DNA from: Sciscionella marina DSM 45152
GTDB lineage: Bacteria; Actinomycetota; Actinomycetes; Mycobacteriales; Pseudonocardiaceae
Assembly: GCF_000379465.1 (NCBI RefSeq)
Contig: NZ_KB905389.1
Coordinates: 51,049-115,048 of the forward strand
Direction: 5' to 3'
Length of the DNA stretch: 64,000 nucleotides
Within the stretch, counting starts at the first letter, position 1. Every line of letters begins with the position of its first letter. A program made the position numbers and the translations under genes. Positions 16,900 through 26,608 of the stretch are shown in pieces. The notes under the pieces were generated by a model. It had not been told where the DNA came from, did not search any database, and was given only the letters and a program-made list of their open reading frames with translations.

Positions 16900-17717
16900 C
16901 TATTCCGGTAGTCGGGCGTTCGCCGTTGGGTCCGGGCGGCCATCGACTCGGCCATATCCTCGCTTCTGGAAGCGAGCAGCTGATTGCGGTTCTCGTTGTC
17001 GATCGCCGCACGCAGCGAGGATGCATCCTGCCCGGTCCGGAGCGCTTGTTTGGTGAGCCGGACACCGAAGGGGCTGTTGGCTCCGATCTCGCCGGCAAGC
17101 TCCAACGCCGCTGTGTGCAGTAGTTCCGGTTCGCAGATGCTGTTGACCAAGCCCAGCCGCGCGGCCTGTTCTCCACCGAGCTCTCTGCCGGTCAGCATCA
17201 GCTCGGCTGCCACGCCGCTTCCTACCACCCTTGGCAGTGTCCACGACAGTCCCATATCGGCACCCGAGAGTCCGATCCGCACGAATGCCGCCGCGAACCT
17301 CGACCGCTGCGTCGCGACACGCAGGTCCGCCGCCAACGCCAGCGACATGCCCGCTCCCACCGCGGGACCATCGACCGCCGCGATCACCGGTACCGCGAGC
17401 TCGGCGAGCCGTGCGGTTGTCAACGCCCAGTTCTGCTGAGCGGAAAGCAACTCAGGCAACGGTAGTGCCCACGTGCCTTCGATCTCCTCGAGATCGAAGC
17501 CCGAGCAGAACGCCGTTCCCGCACCCGCGAGCACGACCACGCGGACGTCCGGGTCGGCCGAGATCCGGTCGAGCGCACCGCCGAGCCCACTCATCAGCTC
17601 GGCGGTCAGCGCATTCGAGCGATGCGGGCGGTTCAGGGTCAGGCGCACGACACCCGGATCCGGCTCGTCGAGCGCCAGCACATCATCCCCACCCGGCTCG
17701 CGTTCACCCATCGTCAC
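16896..17717 (-). CDS. Enoyl-CoA hydratase/isomerase family protein 4
   Basis: A 273-residue crotonase with TAFCSGFDLEE (Ser replacing the usual Gly) and GPAVGAGMSLAL as oxyanion-hole segments. The first glutamate position is Ser, and the second region is VRIGLSGADMG. A C-terminal MAESMAARTQRRTPDY is typical of actinobacterial EchA proteins. The start overlaps the SDR stop by 4 nt. Four consecutive divergent crotonases suggest several different double-bond or ring steps rather than redundancy. Confidence 0.85.
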   Translation of the reverse strand: MTMGEREPGGDDVLALDEPDPGVVRLTLNRPHRSNALTAELMSGLGGALDRISADPDVRVVVLAGAGTAFCSGFDLEEIEGTWALPLPELLSAQQNWALTTARLAELAVPVIAAVDGPAVGAGMSLALAADLRVATQRSRFAAAFVRIGLSGADMGLSWTLPRVVGSGVAAELMLTGRELGGEQAARLGLVNSICEPELLHTAALELAGEIGANSPFGVRLTKQALRTGQDASSLRAAIDNENRNQLLASRSEDMAESMAARTQRRTPDYRNR

Positions 17718-18451
17718 ATCAATCGCCCCCCGCCGACCTCTAGCACCGCTCCGGTCATGTAGCTCGAGAGGTCAGATGCCAGGAACAGCACCGCGCCCGC
17801 CACCTCCTCCGGCAGACCGGCACGGCGCATCGGAATCGCGGCCTCGCGCTCGGCGAAAACCTCCGGTGACATGGCTGCGGTCATCGGCGTGCGGATTAAC
17901 CCGGGCTGCACGGCGTTGACTCGCACACCCTTGTGTGCCAGTTCCTTCGCCGCCGACTTGGTGAGTCCGACGATGCCCGCTTTGGCGGCGCTGTAATTGG
18001 TCTGCCCCGGGTTACCGGATTTACCGGAGAGCGAGGAGAGATTGACGATCGATCCGCCGCCCGCGTCCCGCATGATGTTCGAGGCGGCACGAATCCCCAG
18101 CCAACTTCCCTTGAGGTGCACGTCGATGACCGCGGCGAAATCTTGGATGGTCATTTTCCGCAGCGAGGAGTCCCGCGTTATCCCGGCATTGTTGACAAGA
18201 ATGTCCAGCGAGCCGAACGATTCGAGAGCCTCACTCAGCATGGCGTCCACGGAGCCTTCGTCGGTGACATCGCAGCGAAGCGGCAGCGCGGCAGATCCCA
18301 GCGCGGCGGCCGCCCCGGCCGCGGCGTCGCCATCCATGTCCGCGACGGCCACCTTCGCTCCATGTTCGTACAACGACTCGGCGATGGCGAACCCGATACC
18401 CTGCGCGGCACCGGTGACGACGGCCGCGCGCCCGGCGAGTAGAGCGCTCAC
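17714..18451 (-). CDS. SDR-family oxidoreductase (FabG-like)
   Basis: A 245-residue short-chain dehydrogenase. TGAAQGIGFAI is the cofactor loop, ADMDGD suggests NAD(H) preference, NNAG lies near residue 88, and the catalytic Ser-Tyr-Lys set is seen in LSSLSG and YSAAK. It ends in the usual GGGRLM. It is coupled by 4-nt overlaps to the MaoC hydratase upstream and crotonase 4 downstream. A MaoC/FabG pair is what an (R)-3-hydroxyacyl-CoA route would use. Confidence 0.88.
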   Translation of the reverse strand: MSALLAGRAAVVTGAAQGIGFAIAESLYEHGAKVAVADMDGDAAAGAAAALGSAALPLRCDVTDEGSVDAMLSEALESFGSLDILVNNAGITRDSSLRKMTIQDFAAVIDVHLKGSWLGIRAASNIMRDAGGGSIVNLSSLSGKSGNPGQTNYSAAKAGIVGLTKSAAKELAHKGVRVNAVQPGLIRTPMTAAMSPEVFAEREAAIPMRRAGLPEEVAGAVLFLASDLSSYMTGAVLEVGGGRLM

Positions 18452-18900
18452 TGGATGTACCGCACGATCGACTCGATCACCGCGGCCGGCCGCTCGGATC
18501 CTTGCACCTCGAGCGTGGTGGACAGCTTCGCCTGCACGGCACCGTCCAGCGGGTGCACCTCGGCCAGTTTCGAGGACGCACGCAGTTTCGCGCCGACCGG
18601 AACCGGCTCCGGAAAGCGCACCTTGTCGAGGCCGTAATTGATCGCCATCGAGACGTTATCGACACGGTAGATCTCGTGCAGGAATGTCGGTAGCAAGCCC
18701 AAGGTGAGCAGACCGTGCGCGATCGTCGTGCCGAACGGACCCTGCGCCGCCCGCTGCGTGTCCACGTGAATCCACTGGTGGTCACCGGTGGCGTCGGCGA
18801 AGGTGTTCACCCGCTGCTGGTCGACCATCATCCAGTCGCTGGTGCCCAGTTGCTCACCGGCAGCAGCCGATAGCTCGGCGATGCCGTCGAAGACCCTCAT
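18448..18900 (-). CDS. MaoC-like (R)-enoyl-CoA hydratase
   Basis: A 150-residue hot-dog-fold hydratase. The hydratase-2 motif is clear: FADATGDHQWIHVD near residues 33-46 with Asp and His, followed by FGTTIAHGLLTLGLLP. It adds water to trans-2-enoyl-CoA. ATG 18900 is preferred because GGATGGAG lies 7 nt upstream; an ATG at 18906 would be too close to that site. First gene of the crotonase operon; an operator-like sequence lies 32 bp upstream, shared with the divergent SDR. Confidence 0.88.
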   Translation of the reverse strand: MRVFDGIAELSAAAGEQLGTSDWMMVDQQRVNTFADATGDHQWIHVDTQRAAQGPFGTTIAHGLLTLGLLPTFLHEIYRVDNVSMAINYGLDKVRFPEPVPVGAKLRASSKLAEVHPLDGAVQAKLSTTLEVQGSERPAAVIESIVRYIQ

Positions 18901-18931
18901 CCACATACTCCATCCAGCGACTCCATATTTT

Positions 18932-18948
18932 AAATTGAACATAAATTC
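18932..18948. promoter_or_regulatory. Candidate operator between divergent MaoC and SDR genes
   Basis: Read on the minus strand the site is GAATTTATGTTCAATTT; it agrees at 14 of 17 positions with 20440-20456. It sits in the 99-bp divergent gap in AT-rich DNA. A protein here could control both flanking transcription units; the TetR gene at 19838 is the obvious candidate. Confidence 0.55.
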
Positions 18949-18999
18949 GATAGCATGACCTTGTCAACCGAAGGCCCTCCTCAGACAAGGAAGTAAGGA

Positions 19000-19797
19000 A
19001 TGGATCTCGGCCTGCGCGGCGCTCGCGTTCTGATCACCGGCGGCGCATCGAACATCGGACGGGGCATCGTGCACGGTTTCGCGGCCGAGGAGTCCCGCGT
19101 CATGATCTGCGATATCGATGGCGAGCAGGCAGCTAAAGTCCGCGCCGAGGCCCTGGATCTCGGCGCGGCCGAAGCCGAAGTGGCCGCCGTCGATCTCACC
19201 AAAGAGTCGGCGAGTACCGCGGTGGTCGAACAGCTCATCGAACGGTGGGGTGGGGTCGACGTGCTGGTGAACAACGCGGGCTGGAGCGTCCCTGGTTTTC
19301 TCGCCGAGGACACCGACCGCCAGCGCTGGCAGCGGCTGGTCGAGGTCAATCTGTTCGCCGCCATCGAGTGCACCCAGGCCGCAATCGAGCCGATGCGCGA
19401 GAGCGGACACGGCTCGATCGTGTTCATCGCCAGCGACGCCGCATTCGGCGAGGTACGGCAGGGAGTGTACGGCGCGACCAAGGCGAGCCTGTTGGCCCTG
19501 GCCCGCACGACCGCGAAAGAACACGGCAGGCACGGCATCCGCGCCAACGTCGTCTGCCCGGGCCTGGTGTTGCCGGAGAGCGAGAGCGCCGTGGGAGAGG
19601 GCAGCCTCTGGGCCGGGGGCCGTGACTCGGTGTTCAACGAAAAGCAGATCGCGTCTTTGACGAAGGGCATTCCGCTGCGCAGGCTGACAACCGCCGCCGA
19701 TGTCGCCAATGCCGTGGTATGGACCGCCTCCGATATCGCCGCGCGGCAGATGACCGGACAAGTCTTCTCCATCAGCGGCGGCTACTCCATGCCGTGA
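19000..19797 (+). CDS. SDR-family oxidoreductase
   Basis: A 265-residue short-chain dehydrogenase starting after AAGGAAGTAAGGA. TGGASNIGRGIV binds the cofactor, CDIDGE suggests NAD, NNAG is at about 89-92, and YGATKAS carries the catalytic Tyr/Lys. It ends in the standard TGQVFSISGGYSMP. It is divergent from the MaoC operon and is followed after 40 nt by a TetR gene. It probably oxidises a hydroxyl group of a pathway intermediate; the substrate is unknown. Confidence 0.88.
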   Translation: MDLGLRGARVLITGGASNIGRGIVHGFAAEESRVMICDIDGEQAAKVRAEALDLGAAEAEVAAVDLTKESASTAVVEQLIERWGGVDVLVNNAGWSVPGFLAEDTDRQRWQRLVEVNLFAAIECTQAAIEPMRESGHGSIVFIASDAAFGEVRQGVYGATKASLLALARTTAKEHGRHGIRANVVCPGLVLPESESAVGEGSLWAGGRDSVFNEKQIASLTKGIPLRRLTTAADVANAVVWTASDIAARQMTGQVFSISGGYSMP

Positions 19798-19837
19798 ACC
19801 ACGCCACGACACAGTGCCAAGCAACAAGGTGGTCGAT

Positions 19838-20437
19838 ATGGAAACCGCGCCGACAACCAGGTCCCGCCTGTTGGCCGCTGCCGCGAAAATTTTGAGTGAG
19901 AAAGGATACTCGTCCACCCGGTTGACCGACATCGCCGAACAGGCCGGACTGCGCACTCCGGCCGTCTATTACTACTTCGCATCCCGCGAGGCGCTCATCG
20001 CCGAGGTCATGAAAGTGGGCCAGCTCAGGCTTCGCGAGCATGTCGAATCCGCGCTCGCCGCACTGCCGGAGCGCAAGACGCCGATGGACCGCATCTGCAC
20101 CGCGGTACAGGCGCACCTGCAGGTCGAGCTACAGCTCTCGGACTTCGCCACCGCCGTGACCCGGAACATCGGCCAGCTTCCCCAGGCGATACAGGAACGG
20201 CTCCGCAACGACGGAATAGCCTACATCGCGCTCTGGAGGGGGCTGCTGGAGGACGCGCGGGAAGCGCGGGAGATCCGGCCTGATGTGGACCTCCGGGCGG
20301 CACGAATGCTGGTGATGGGTGCGCTGAACTGGATGCCGGAGTGGTGGGATGAACGACAGGGATCAATCACCGAAACCGTTTCCACAGCGCAAAGCATCGT
20401 CCGGCACGGATTGTCCACATTACCGGTGCGAGAATAA
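19838..20437 (+). CDS. TetR-family transcriptional regulator
   Basis: About 199 residues. The N-terminal helix-turn-helix reads ILSEKGYSSTRLTDIAEQAG with the recognition-helix tail AVYYYFASREAL, typical of TetR repressors. The C-terminal two thirds are a variable helical ligand domain. ATG 19838 follows AAGGTGG with good spacing, whereas the GTG at 19814 has none. Lying between two copies of the same operator-like 17-mer (18932 and 20440), it is the best candidate for a local repressor of the SDR/MaoC and thiolase/acyl-CoA dehydrogenase units. The inducer is probably an acyl-CoA intermediate, by analogy with KstR and FadR-type TetR proteins. Confidence 0.9.
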   Translation: METAPTTRSRLLAAAAKILSEKGYSSTRLTDIAEQAGLRTPAVYYYFASREALIAEVMKVGQLRLREHVESALAALPERKTPMDRICTAVQAHLQVELQLSDFATAVTRNIGQLPQAIQERLRNDGIAYIALWRGLLEDAREAREIRPDVDLRAARMLVMGALNWMPEWWDERQGSITETVSTAQSIVRHGLSTLPVRE

Positions 20438-20439
20438 TT

Positions 20440-20456
20440 GAATATATGTTAAATTC
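20440..20456. promoter_or_regulatory. Candidate TetR operator upstream of thiolase
   Basis: GAATATATGTTAAATTC is an imperfect palindrome (GAAT-N-TA ... TA-N-ATTC) lying 3 bp after the TetR stop and 36 bp before the thiolase start. It matches the 18932 site at 14 of 17 positions. Position just upstream of a ribosome-binding site suits repression. Confidence 0.55.
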
Positions 20457-20491
20457 GTTGAGTCCTACCTATCTCCACCGAAGGAGTAGCC

Positions 20492-21646
<1,155 letters not shown>

Positions 21647-21650
21647 GCGC

Positions 21651-22799
21651 GTGCGGAGGCGACTGTATACCGACGATCACGAGGCATACCGGGAGACGGT
21701 GCGCGAATTCCTCGCCCGCGAGGTCGTTCCGCACCATCCGAGGTGGGAGGCGGACAGGTGGATAGACCGCTCCGTGTTCTCCGAGGCGGCCAAATACGGC
21801 ATCTACGGGCTGCAGATCCCACAGGAATACGGTGGAGCGGGAGAGCCCGACTATCGGTACCGCATGGTGGTCACCGAGGAAATCGCCCGCGTCCATGCCC
21901 TCTCGTTCGCGCTGACCATATCGTTACAGGACGACCTGGTGCTGCACTATCTGCTCGACCTCTGCACCGATGAGCAGAAGCGGCGCTGGCTTCCCGGATT
22001 CGCCACCGGGGAGCTCATCGGCGCGCTGGCCATGACCGAGCCGGGAGCGGGAAGCGATCTGCGGGGCATCCGGACTACGGCACGCAAGGATGGCGCCGAC
22101 TGGATACTCAACGGCCAGAAAACCTTCATCAGCAGCGGGATCATGGCTGATGCCGTGATCGTGGCGGCCAGAACGGACCCGGAGGCCGGTTCCAAAGGAT
22201 TCAGCCTGTTCGTCGTCGAATGGGACATGCCGGGGTTCCGGCGCGGCAGGAAACTGGACAAGATCGGCCTGCCCGCTCAAGACACGGCGGAACTGTTCTT
22301 CGAGGATGTGCGCTTACCGGCACAGAACCTGCTCGGTACCGAGGGAAGGGGCCTACACCATCTGATGAGCCATCTGCCGAGAGAACGCCTCGGAGTATCG
22401 GCGAAGGCGATCGCCACCTGCCGCGCCGTTTTCGAGGAGACCCGGCGATACTGCTTCGACCGGCAGGCTTTCGGTCAGCGGCTGGGAGAATTCCAGCACG
22501 TCCGGTTCGAACTCGCCGAGATGACGACCGAGATCGATGTCGCCGAATCCTATGTCGACCGATCCGCGCTCGCGTTCAACGAGGGTGAGCTGACCGCGGT
22601 CGACGCAGCCAAGGGGAAATGGTACGTCAGCGAACTGCAAAGCCGGGTGGTCGACCGCTGCCTGCAGTTGCACGGCGGATACGGCTATATGGCGGAGTTC
22701 CCGATTGCCAGGGCGTTTCTGGACACCAGGATCGAAACCATCTACGGCGGTACGACCGCCATCATGAAGGAAATCATCGGCCGTGAGCTGGAGGGCTGA
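21651..22799 (+). CDS. Acyl-CoA dehydrogenase, long-chain (LCAD/IVD) type
   Basis: About 382 residues. TEPGAGSDL and GQKTFISSG are the FAD/substrate segments. The C-terminal motif is IYGGTTAIMKEIIGR, which lacks the MCAD-type catalytic Glu; instead LPRERLG keeps the helix-G glutamate used by long-chain and isovaleryl-CoA dehydrogenases, and FEETRRYCFDRQAFG is strikingly LCAD-like. The GTG at 21651 begins 5 nt after the thiolase stop, though an in-frame extension overlaps it. It should desaturate a long or branched acyl-CoA. Confidence 0.9.
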   Translation: MRRRLYTDDHEAYRETVREFLAREVVPHHPRWEADRWIDRSVFSEAAKYGIYGLQIPQEYGGAGEPDYRYRMVVTEEIARVHALSFALTISLQDDLVLHYLLDLCTDEQKRRWLPGFATGELIGALAMTEPGAGSDLRGIRTTARKDGADWILNGQKTFISSGIMADAVIVAARTDPEAGSKGFSLFVVEWDMPGFRRGRKLDKIGLPAQDTAELFFEDVRLPAQNLLGTEGRGLHHLMSHLPRERLGVSAKAIATCRAVFEETRRYCFDRQAFGQRLGEFQHVRFELAEMTTEIDVAESYVDRSALAFNEGELTAVDAAKGKWYVSELQSRVVDRCLQLHGGYGYMAEFPIARAFLDTRIETIYGGTTAIMKEIIGRELEG

Positions 22800-22806
22800 C
22801 CACCGG

Positions 22807-22845
22807 ACCGGGCTGTCCTGGAGCTGACGCGCGGGGCGGCCCGGT
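22807..22845. terminator. Possible bidirectional hairpin between convergent genes
   Basis: ACCGGGC (22807-22813) and GCCCGGT (22839-22845) can pair around a 25-nt loop between the plus-strand acyl-CoA dehydrogenase and the minus-strand kinase. No U-run follows, so function as a terminator is uncertain. Confidence 0.3.
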
Positions 22846-22883
22846 TCGAGTGTCTGAGGAACCCGCGGGCGTGCGAGGATCCT

Positions 22884-23573
22884 TCACAGGCGTTCAGGTG
22901 TCGCCGCGGTCGGCACGGAGACGCTCAGGCCGACCCCACCGAGCCGCCCCGCTGACGAGAGCCACAACCGCCCTCCGAGCCGCTGTGCTTCCGCGGTGAG
23001 GCTCGCGAGCCCGATCTTCAGGCCCGCGGACCTGCTGAGTGTCGCGCGGATCGCCGCGGCCTCACCGGTACCGTCATCTTCGACGAGGATCGTCCACCAC
23101 GCACGGCCCCTGCGCACGGTCACCAGTGCCTCGCTCGCCTCGGCGTGTTTGACGACGTTCGCGATGCCTTCCCGCGCGGTGCGCACGACAAGCTCGGCGC
23201 CGTCAGGCCCCGGATCCGGCCCAGCCCCTTCAAGTCTGACGTCGACCGTGAGGTCCCCGCGACTGGCCGTCTGTTCGACACAGGCGCGGATCCGGTCCAC
23301 GACCGTCATCCTCTGCCGCGGCAAATTGCCTTCGAGCATGCCCGTCAGCAGTCCCCGCAGCTCCAGGGAGCTCTTGTGCAGGTTCGAGGCGATACGACCG
23401 AGTTGATCCGCGACACCGGCCGGGACGCCCGCAGCGCATGCCGATTCCTCCACATCCATGCTCGCGGCGAACAGCTCCTGGGCGACACCGTCATGAAGTT
23501 CGGCCGCGGCAACACGCAACACCCTGCGCAGCTCTGTACTGCTCATCTCCGTTTGATCATCAGCTGGAATCAC
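22884..23573 (-). CDS. NarL-type histidine kinase core without sensor domain
   Basis: A 229-residue soluble kinase. The HisKA_3 phosphoacceptor is H27 in ELHDGVAQELF, and the HATPase has an N-box (REGIANVVKHAE), a G1 box (EDDGTG) and a GLASLTAEAQRLGG segment. No membrane helix, PAS or GAF region precedes it, so input must come from a partner or a cytoplasmic signal. GTG 23573 follows AGGAGGAG. It lies 77 nt after the P450 stop in the same orientation, probably in one operon. No response regulator is adjacent; the nearest NarL-type regulator is at 42544. Confidence 0.85.
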   Translation of the reverse strand: MIPADDQTEMSSTELRRVLRVAAAELHDGVAQELFAASMDVEESACAAGVPAGVADQLGRIASNLHKSSLELRGLLTGMLEGNLPRQRMTVVDRIRACVEQTASRGDLTVDVRLEGAGPDPGPDGAELVVRTAREGIANVVKHAEASEALVTVRRGRAWWTILVEDDGTGEAAAIRATLSRSAGLKIGLASLTAEAQRLGGRLWLSSAGRLGGVGLSVSVPTAATPERL

Positions 23574-23650
23574 GTTCTCCTCCTGGGCGAGAAGCCCGCC
23601 TCCCGAGGGTCTGTCCTGCTTCGCAGACTCGGCCGGGGCCGCCGCGATGT

Positions 23651-24904
23651 TCAGCCGATCGTGCAGGGCATCGACTTGACACCGCGGACAAAGTTGCCGA
23701 CCAGATAGCTGGGCTCCCCGACTTCGAGATCCGGGACCCGGTGCAGCAGCTGGTCGAAGATCGCCCGAAGCTGTGTCTTCGCCAGCATGTTGCCCATGCA
23801 GAAATGCACTCCACCGCCACCGAAACCGACATGCTGATTGGGTTTACGCGTGATATCGAAACGGTAGGGGTCGGTGAAGACGCGCTCGTCGCGATTGCCC
23901 GAGGAGTAGAAGAGGACCACCCACTCTCCCGCGGAGATGTGCTGCCCGTGCAGCTCGACGTCCTTGACCACCGTCCTGCGGAAGGTCATCACCGGAGTCA
24001 CCCAGCGCACGAATTCCTCGATGGCGGTACCGATACGGCCGTCGAAGTCCTCGAGCAGCAGCGCCCGCTGATCGGGGAAATCACTGAACGCCTTGGTCGC
24101 GAGGCTGATGGTGTTGCGAGTCGTGTCGTTGCCCGCGACGGAAAGCAGCACAAAGAAGGCGCCGATCTCCTCGTCGGTCAGCCGCTGGCCGTCGACCTCT
24201 GCCTGAACGAGGTTGGTCATCAGGTCATCCGCGGGATGTGCCCTGCGGTGCTCGGCGAATTCCAGTCCGATACTGAGCAGCGTCACCAGGGAATCATTGA
24301 GCACGGTCCCGGGCTCACGTCCGGCGGCGACCTCCTCGTCGGCCCAGGAGACCATACCGTCGGCGGCATGAGCGGCGCTCTCCCGCTCTTGCATGGGCAG
24401 TCCCATCATCTCGTAGATGGTCCACATCGGCAGTTTCTTGGAGACCTGCTGGACGAAATCACAGTCACCGGCATCGAGAAGACCGTCCACGATCCGCGTG
24501 GCCTGGTTCTTGATCTGCTCCTCGATCTTCACCACCTGTTTCGGCGTGAAGGCGGCGCTGACCAGCTTGCGCAGCCGGGTATGCCGCGGAGGGTCCATAC
24601 CGAGAAAGGACTGCGCCGCGTCCAGAATCTCGTCCGGCACCTCTTCTTGCTGCACTCCGTATGCCGAGGAGAAGATATCGTGTTCCTTGCTGACTTTCCG
24701 GATGTCCTCGTTGCGTACCACTGCCCAGATACCGTCCTGCTGCGGCGGCATGAGTGAGCCTTCCAGTGGCCGGTGCCAGCTGATGGGGCGCTTTTCGCGC
24801 AGTTCGCGAAAAGTGGTCTCCCGTTCCTCCGCGGTCGCCGCCCAGAAGGACAGCGAAGAGACCGGCAAGGAATCGTAGTCGCGCTGTGTTTGTGTGGTGG
24901 TCAT
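23651..24904 (-). CDS. Cytochrome P450
   Basis: A 417-residue bacterial class I P450. The I-helix has AGNDTTRN (about residues 243-250), the K-helix ExxR is EEFVR, and the heme loop is FGGGGVHFCMG with Cys369. This heme-loop style and the FRRTVVKD segment resemble CYP124/125/142-type enzymes that oxidise sterol or branched-lipid termini, but a family number is not claimed. ATG 24904 follows AGAGGAATTTAC. It is preceded by an acyl-CoA synthetase and SCP2 protein in the same direction. It needs a ferredoxin; the one at 455-649 has the right type. Confidence 0.92.
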   Translation of the reverse strand: MTTTQTQRDYDSLPVSSLSFWAATAEERETTFRELREKRPISWHRPLEGSLMPPQQDGIWAVVRNEDIRKVSKEHDIFSSAYGVQQEEVPDEILDAAQSFLGMDPPRHTRLRKLVSAAFTPKQVVKIEEQIKNQATRIVDGLLDAGDCDFVQQVSKKLPMWTIYEMMGLPMQERESAAHAADGMVSWADEEVAAGREPGTVLNDSLVTLLSIGLEFAEHRRAHPADDLMTNLVQAEVDGQRLTDEEIGAFFVLLSVAGNDTTRNTISLATKAFSDFPDQRALLLEDFDGRIGTAIEEFVRWVTPVMTFRRTVVKDVELHGQHISAGEWVVLFYSSGNRDERVFTDPYRFDITRKPNQHVGFGGGGVHFCMGNMLAKTQLRAIFDQLLHRVPDLEVGEPSYLVGNFVRGVKSMPCTIG

Positions 24905-24924
24905 GTAAATTCCTCTCACCTGGC

Positions 24925-26466
24925 TCAAGCGGTCGCCGGGGACAGATAACGATCGCGGATCTCACGTTTGAGCAGTTTGCCCGTCGGCGTCCTCGGCAGA
25001 TCGTCGACGAAATCGACACTCTTCGGTGCCTTGTAGTGGGCGATGCGCTCGCGGACGTAGTCGACCAGCTCGGCACCGAGTCCCGGGGCGGCATCGACGC
25101 CTTGCGCCGGCTGGACCACCGCCTTGACCTGCTCGCCCATCTCGGCGTCGGGGATACCGATGACGGCGACGTCGTGCACCTTGGGATGCAGCGTGAGAAC
25201 GTCTTCGATCTCCTGCGGGTAGATGTTGACCCCACCGGAGATGATCATGAACGCCTTGCGGTCGGTGAGAAACAGGTATCCTTCCTCATCCACGAAGCCC
25301 ATGTCACCGACACAGGTCCAGTTCTCATGCCGGGGATGTTGCGCGGAGCTCGTCTTCGCCGGATCGTTGTGGTATACGAACGGCAGCTCATCCCGTTCGA
25401 AGTAGACCAGCCCCACCTCACCGGAGGACAACTCATCCCCGTCGTCGTCGCAGATGTGGATGGTCCCCAGGGCGGCGCGGCCGACCGAACCCGGTTTGCG
25501 CAGCCACTGTTGGGTGTCGATGAACGTGATGCCGTTCGCTTCGGTCGAGGCGTAGTACTCGTGCACGATCGGGCCCCACCACTCGACCATCCGGCGCTTC
25601 ACCTCCACCGGGCACGGTGCCGCGGCGTGGACCGCGACCCTGAGCGAGGAGAGGTCGTGAGCGGACCTGGTTTCCTCCGGCAGCTGCAACATGCGCACGA
25701 ACATGGTCGGCACCATCTGGGTCACCGTCACCCGGTACTGTTCGATCGCGGCCAGCGCCTGCTGCGCATCGAATTTCTCCATCACCACGACGGTGGCTCC
25801 GAGGGAGTGGAAGACACCACACCAACGCAGCGGGGCTGTGTGATAGAGCGGCGCCGGCGAGAGATAGACGTCCTCGTCGCTGGCTCCGTAGAACTTCTGG
25901 ACCAGCGGCAGCAGTACGTCCCCGGCCTCGTCTACCCGCCGTTCCGGCAGCGGCTGTTTCACGCCTTTGGGACGGCCCGTCGTACCGGAGGAGTACAGCA
26001 TCTCGGCGCCTCGCGGCTGATCGTCGAGTACCGGCTGCGCCGATTCCAGCGCCTGCTCATAGGATTCGTAGCCCGGTATCGCACCGCCGAAGGCGAAACG
26101 GCGCTCGACCCGAGGAGTGGAAGGTACGATCTGCTCTCCCACGGTCTGCATCGTCGCGGACACCACCAGGACACGCGCTCCGCTGTCAGCGACGATATAA
26201 GCCACCTCGTCCGCGGACAAGTGTCGGTTGATCGCGGTGATGTGCAGGCCCGATCGTATCGCCGCCCAGTACACCTCGAAACATTCGAGCGTGTTCTCGG
26301 ACAGCAGTGCGAGCACATCACCCCGGTTCAGACCTGAATCGCGCAGCGCGGCGGCGAATTTCGCCGAACGCTCATCCAACTGACGGTAGGTCAGTGTCCG
26401 CTTCGACCCCGCCATGACGACGGCGGGCTTGTCGGGGGTTTGCTGCGCGTGAGTACCCGGGTACAT
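24925..26466 (-). CDS. Acyl-CoA synthetase (AMP-forming)
   Basis: A 513-residue ANL ligase with YSSGTTGRPKG near residue 170, YYASTEANG, the WTCVGDMG aspartate segment and PRTPTGKLLKREI near the end. A SFDAIG-like CoA channel cannot be assigned further. It begins at ATG 26466 and ends 20 nt before the P450 start. Acyl-CoA synthetases beside a P450 and an SCP2 protein usually activate an acid made by terminal oxidation of a lipid or sterol side chain. Confidence 0.9.
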   Translation of the reverse strand: MYPGTHAQQTPDKPAVVMAGSKRTLTYRQLDERSAKFAAALRDSGLNRGDVLALLSENTLECFEVYWAAIRSGLHITAINRHLSADEVAYIVADSGARVLVVSATMQTVGEQIVPSTPRVERRFAFGGAIPGYESYEQALESAQPVLDDQPRGAEMLYSSGTTGRPKGVKQPLPERRVDEAGDVLLPLVQKFYGASDEDVYLSPAPLYHTAPLRWCGVFHSLGATVVVMEKFDAQQALAAIEQYRVTVTQMVPTMFVRMLQLPEETRSAHDLSSLRVAVHAAAPCPVEVKRRMVEWWGPIVHEYYASTEANGITFIDTQQWLRKPGSVGRAALGTIHICDDDGDELSSGEVGLVYFERDELPFVYHNDPAKTSSAQHPRHENWTCVGDMGFVDEEGYLFLTDRKAFMIISGGVNIYPQEIEDVLTLHPKVHDVAVIGIPDAEMGEQVKAVVQPAQGVDAAPGLGAELVDYVRERIAHYKAPKSVDFVDDLPRTPTGKLLKREIRDRYLSPATA

Positions 26467-26608
26467 GGGAATCCGCCTCTCGAAATCGTCCGTCCATCAA
26501 TCCGCCGCATAGCCGGTCCGCGACGGCCGCCGTCCGGTGTTGCGATGCTTGCCGTCGCGAATCACATCGCGGTGGCGCCGGACCAGCGCCCCAAGCCATC
26601 CAGGACCT

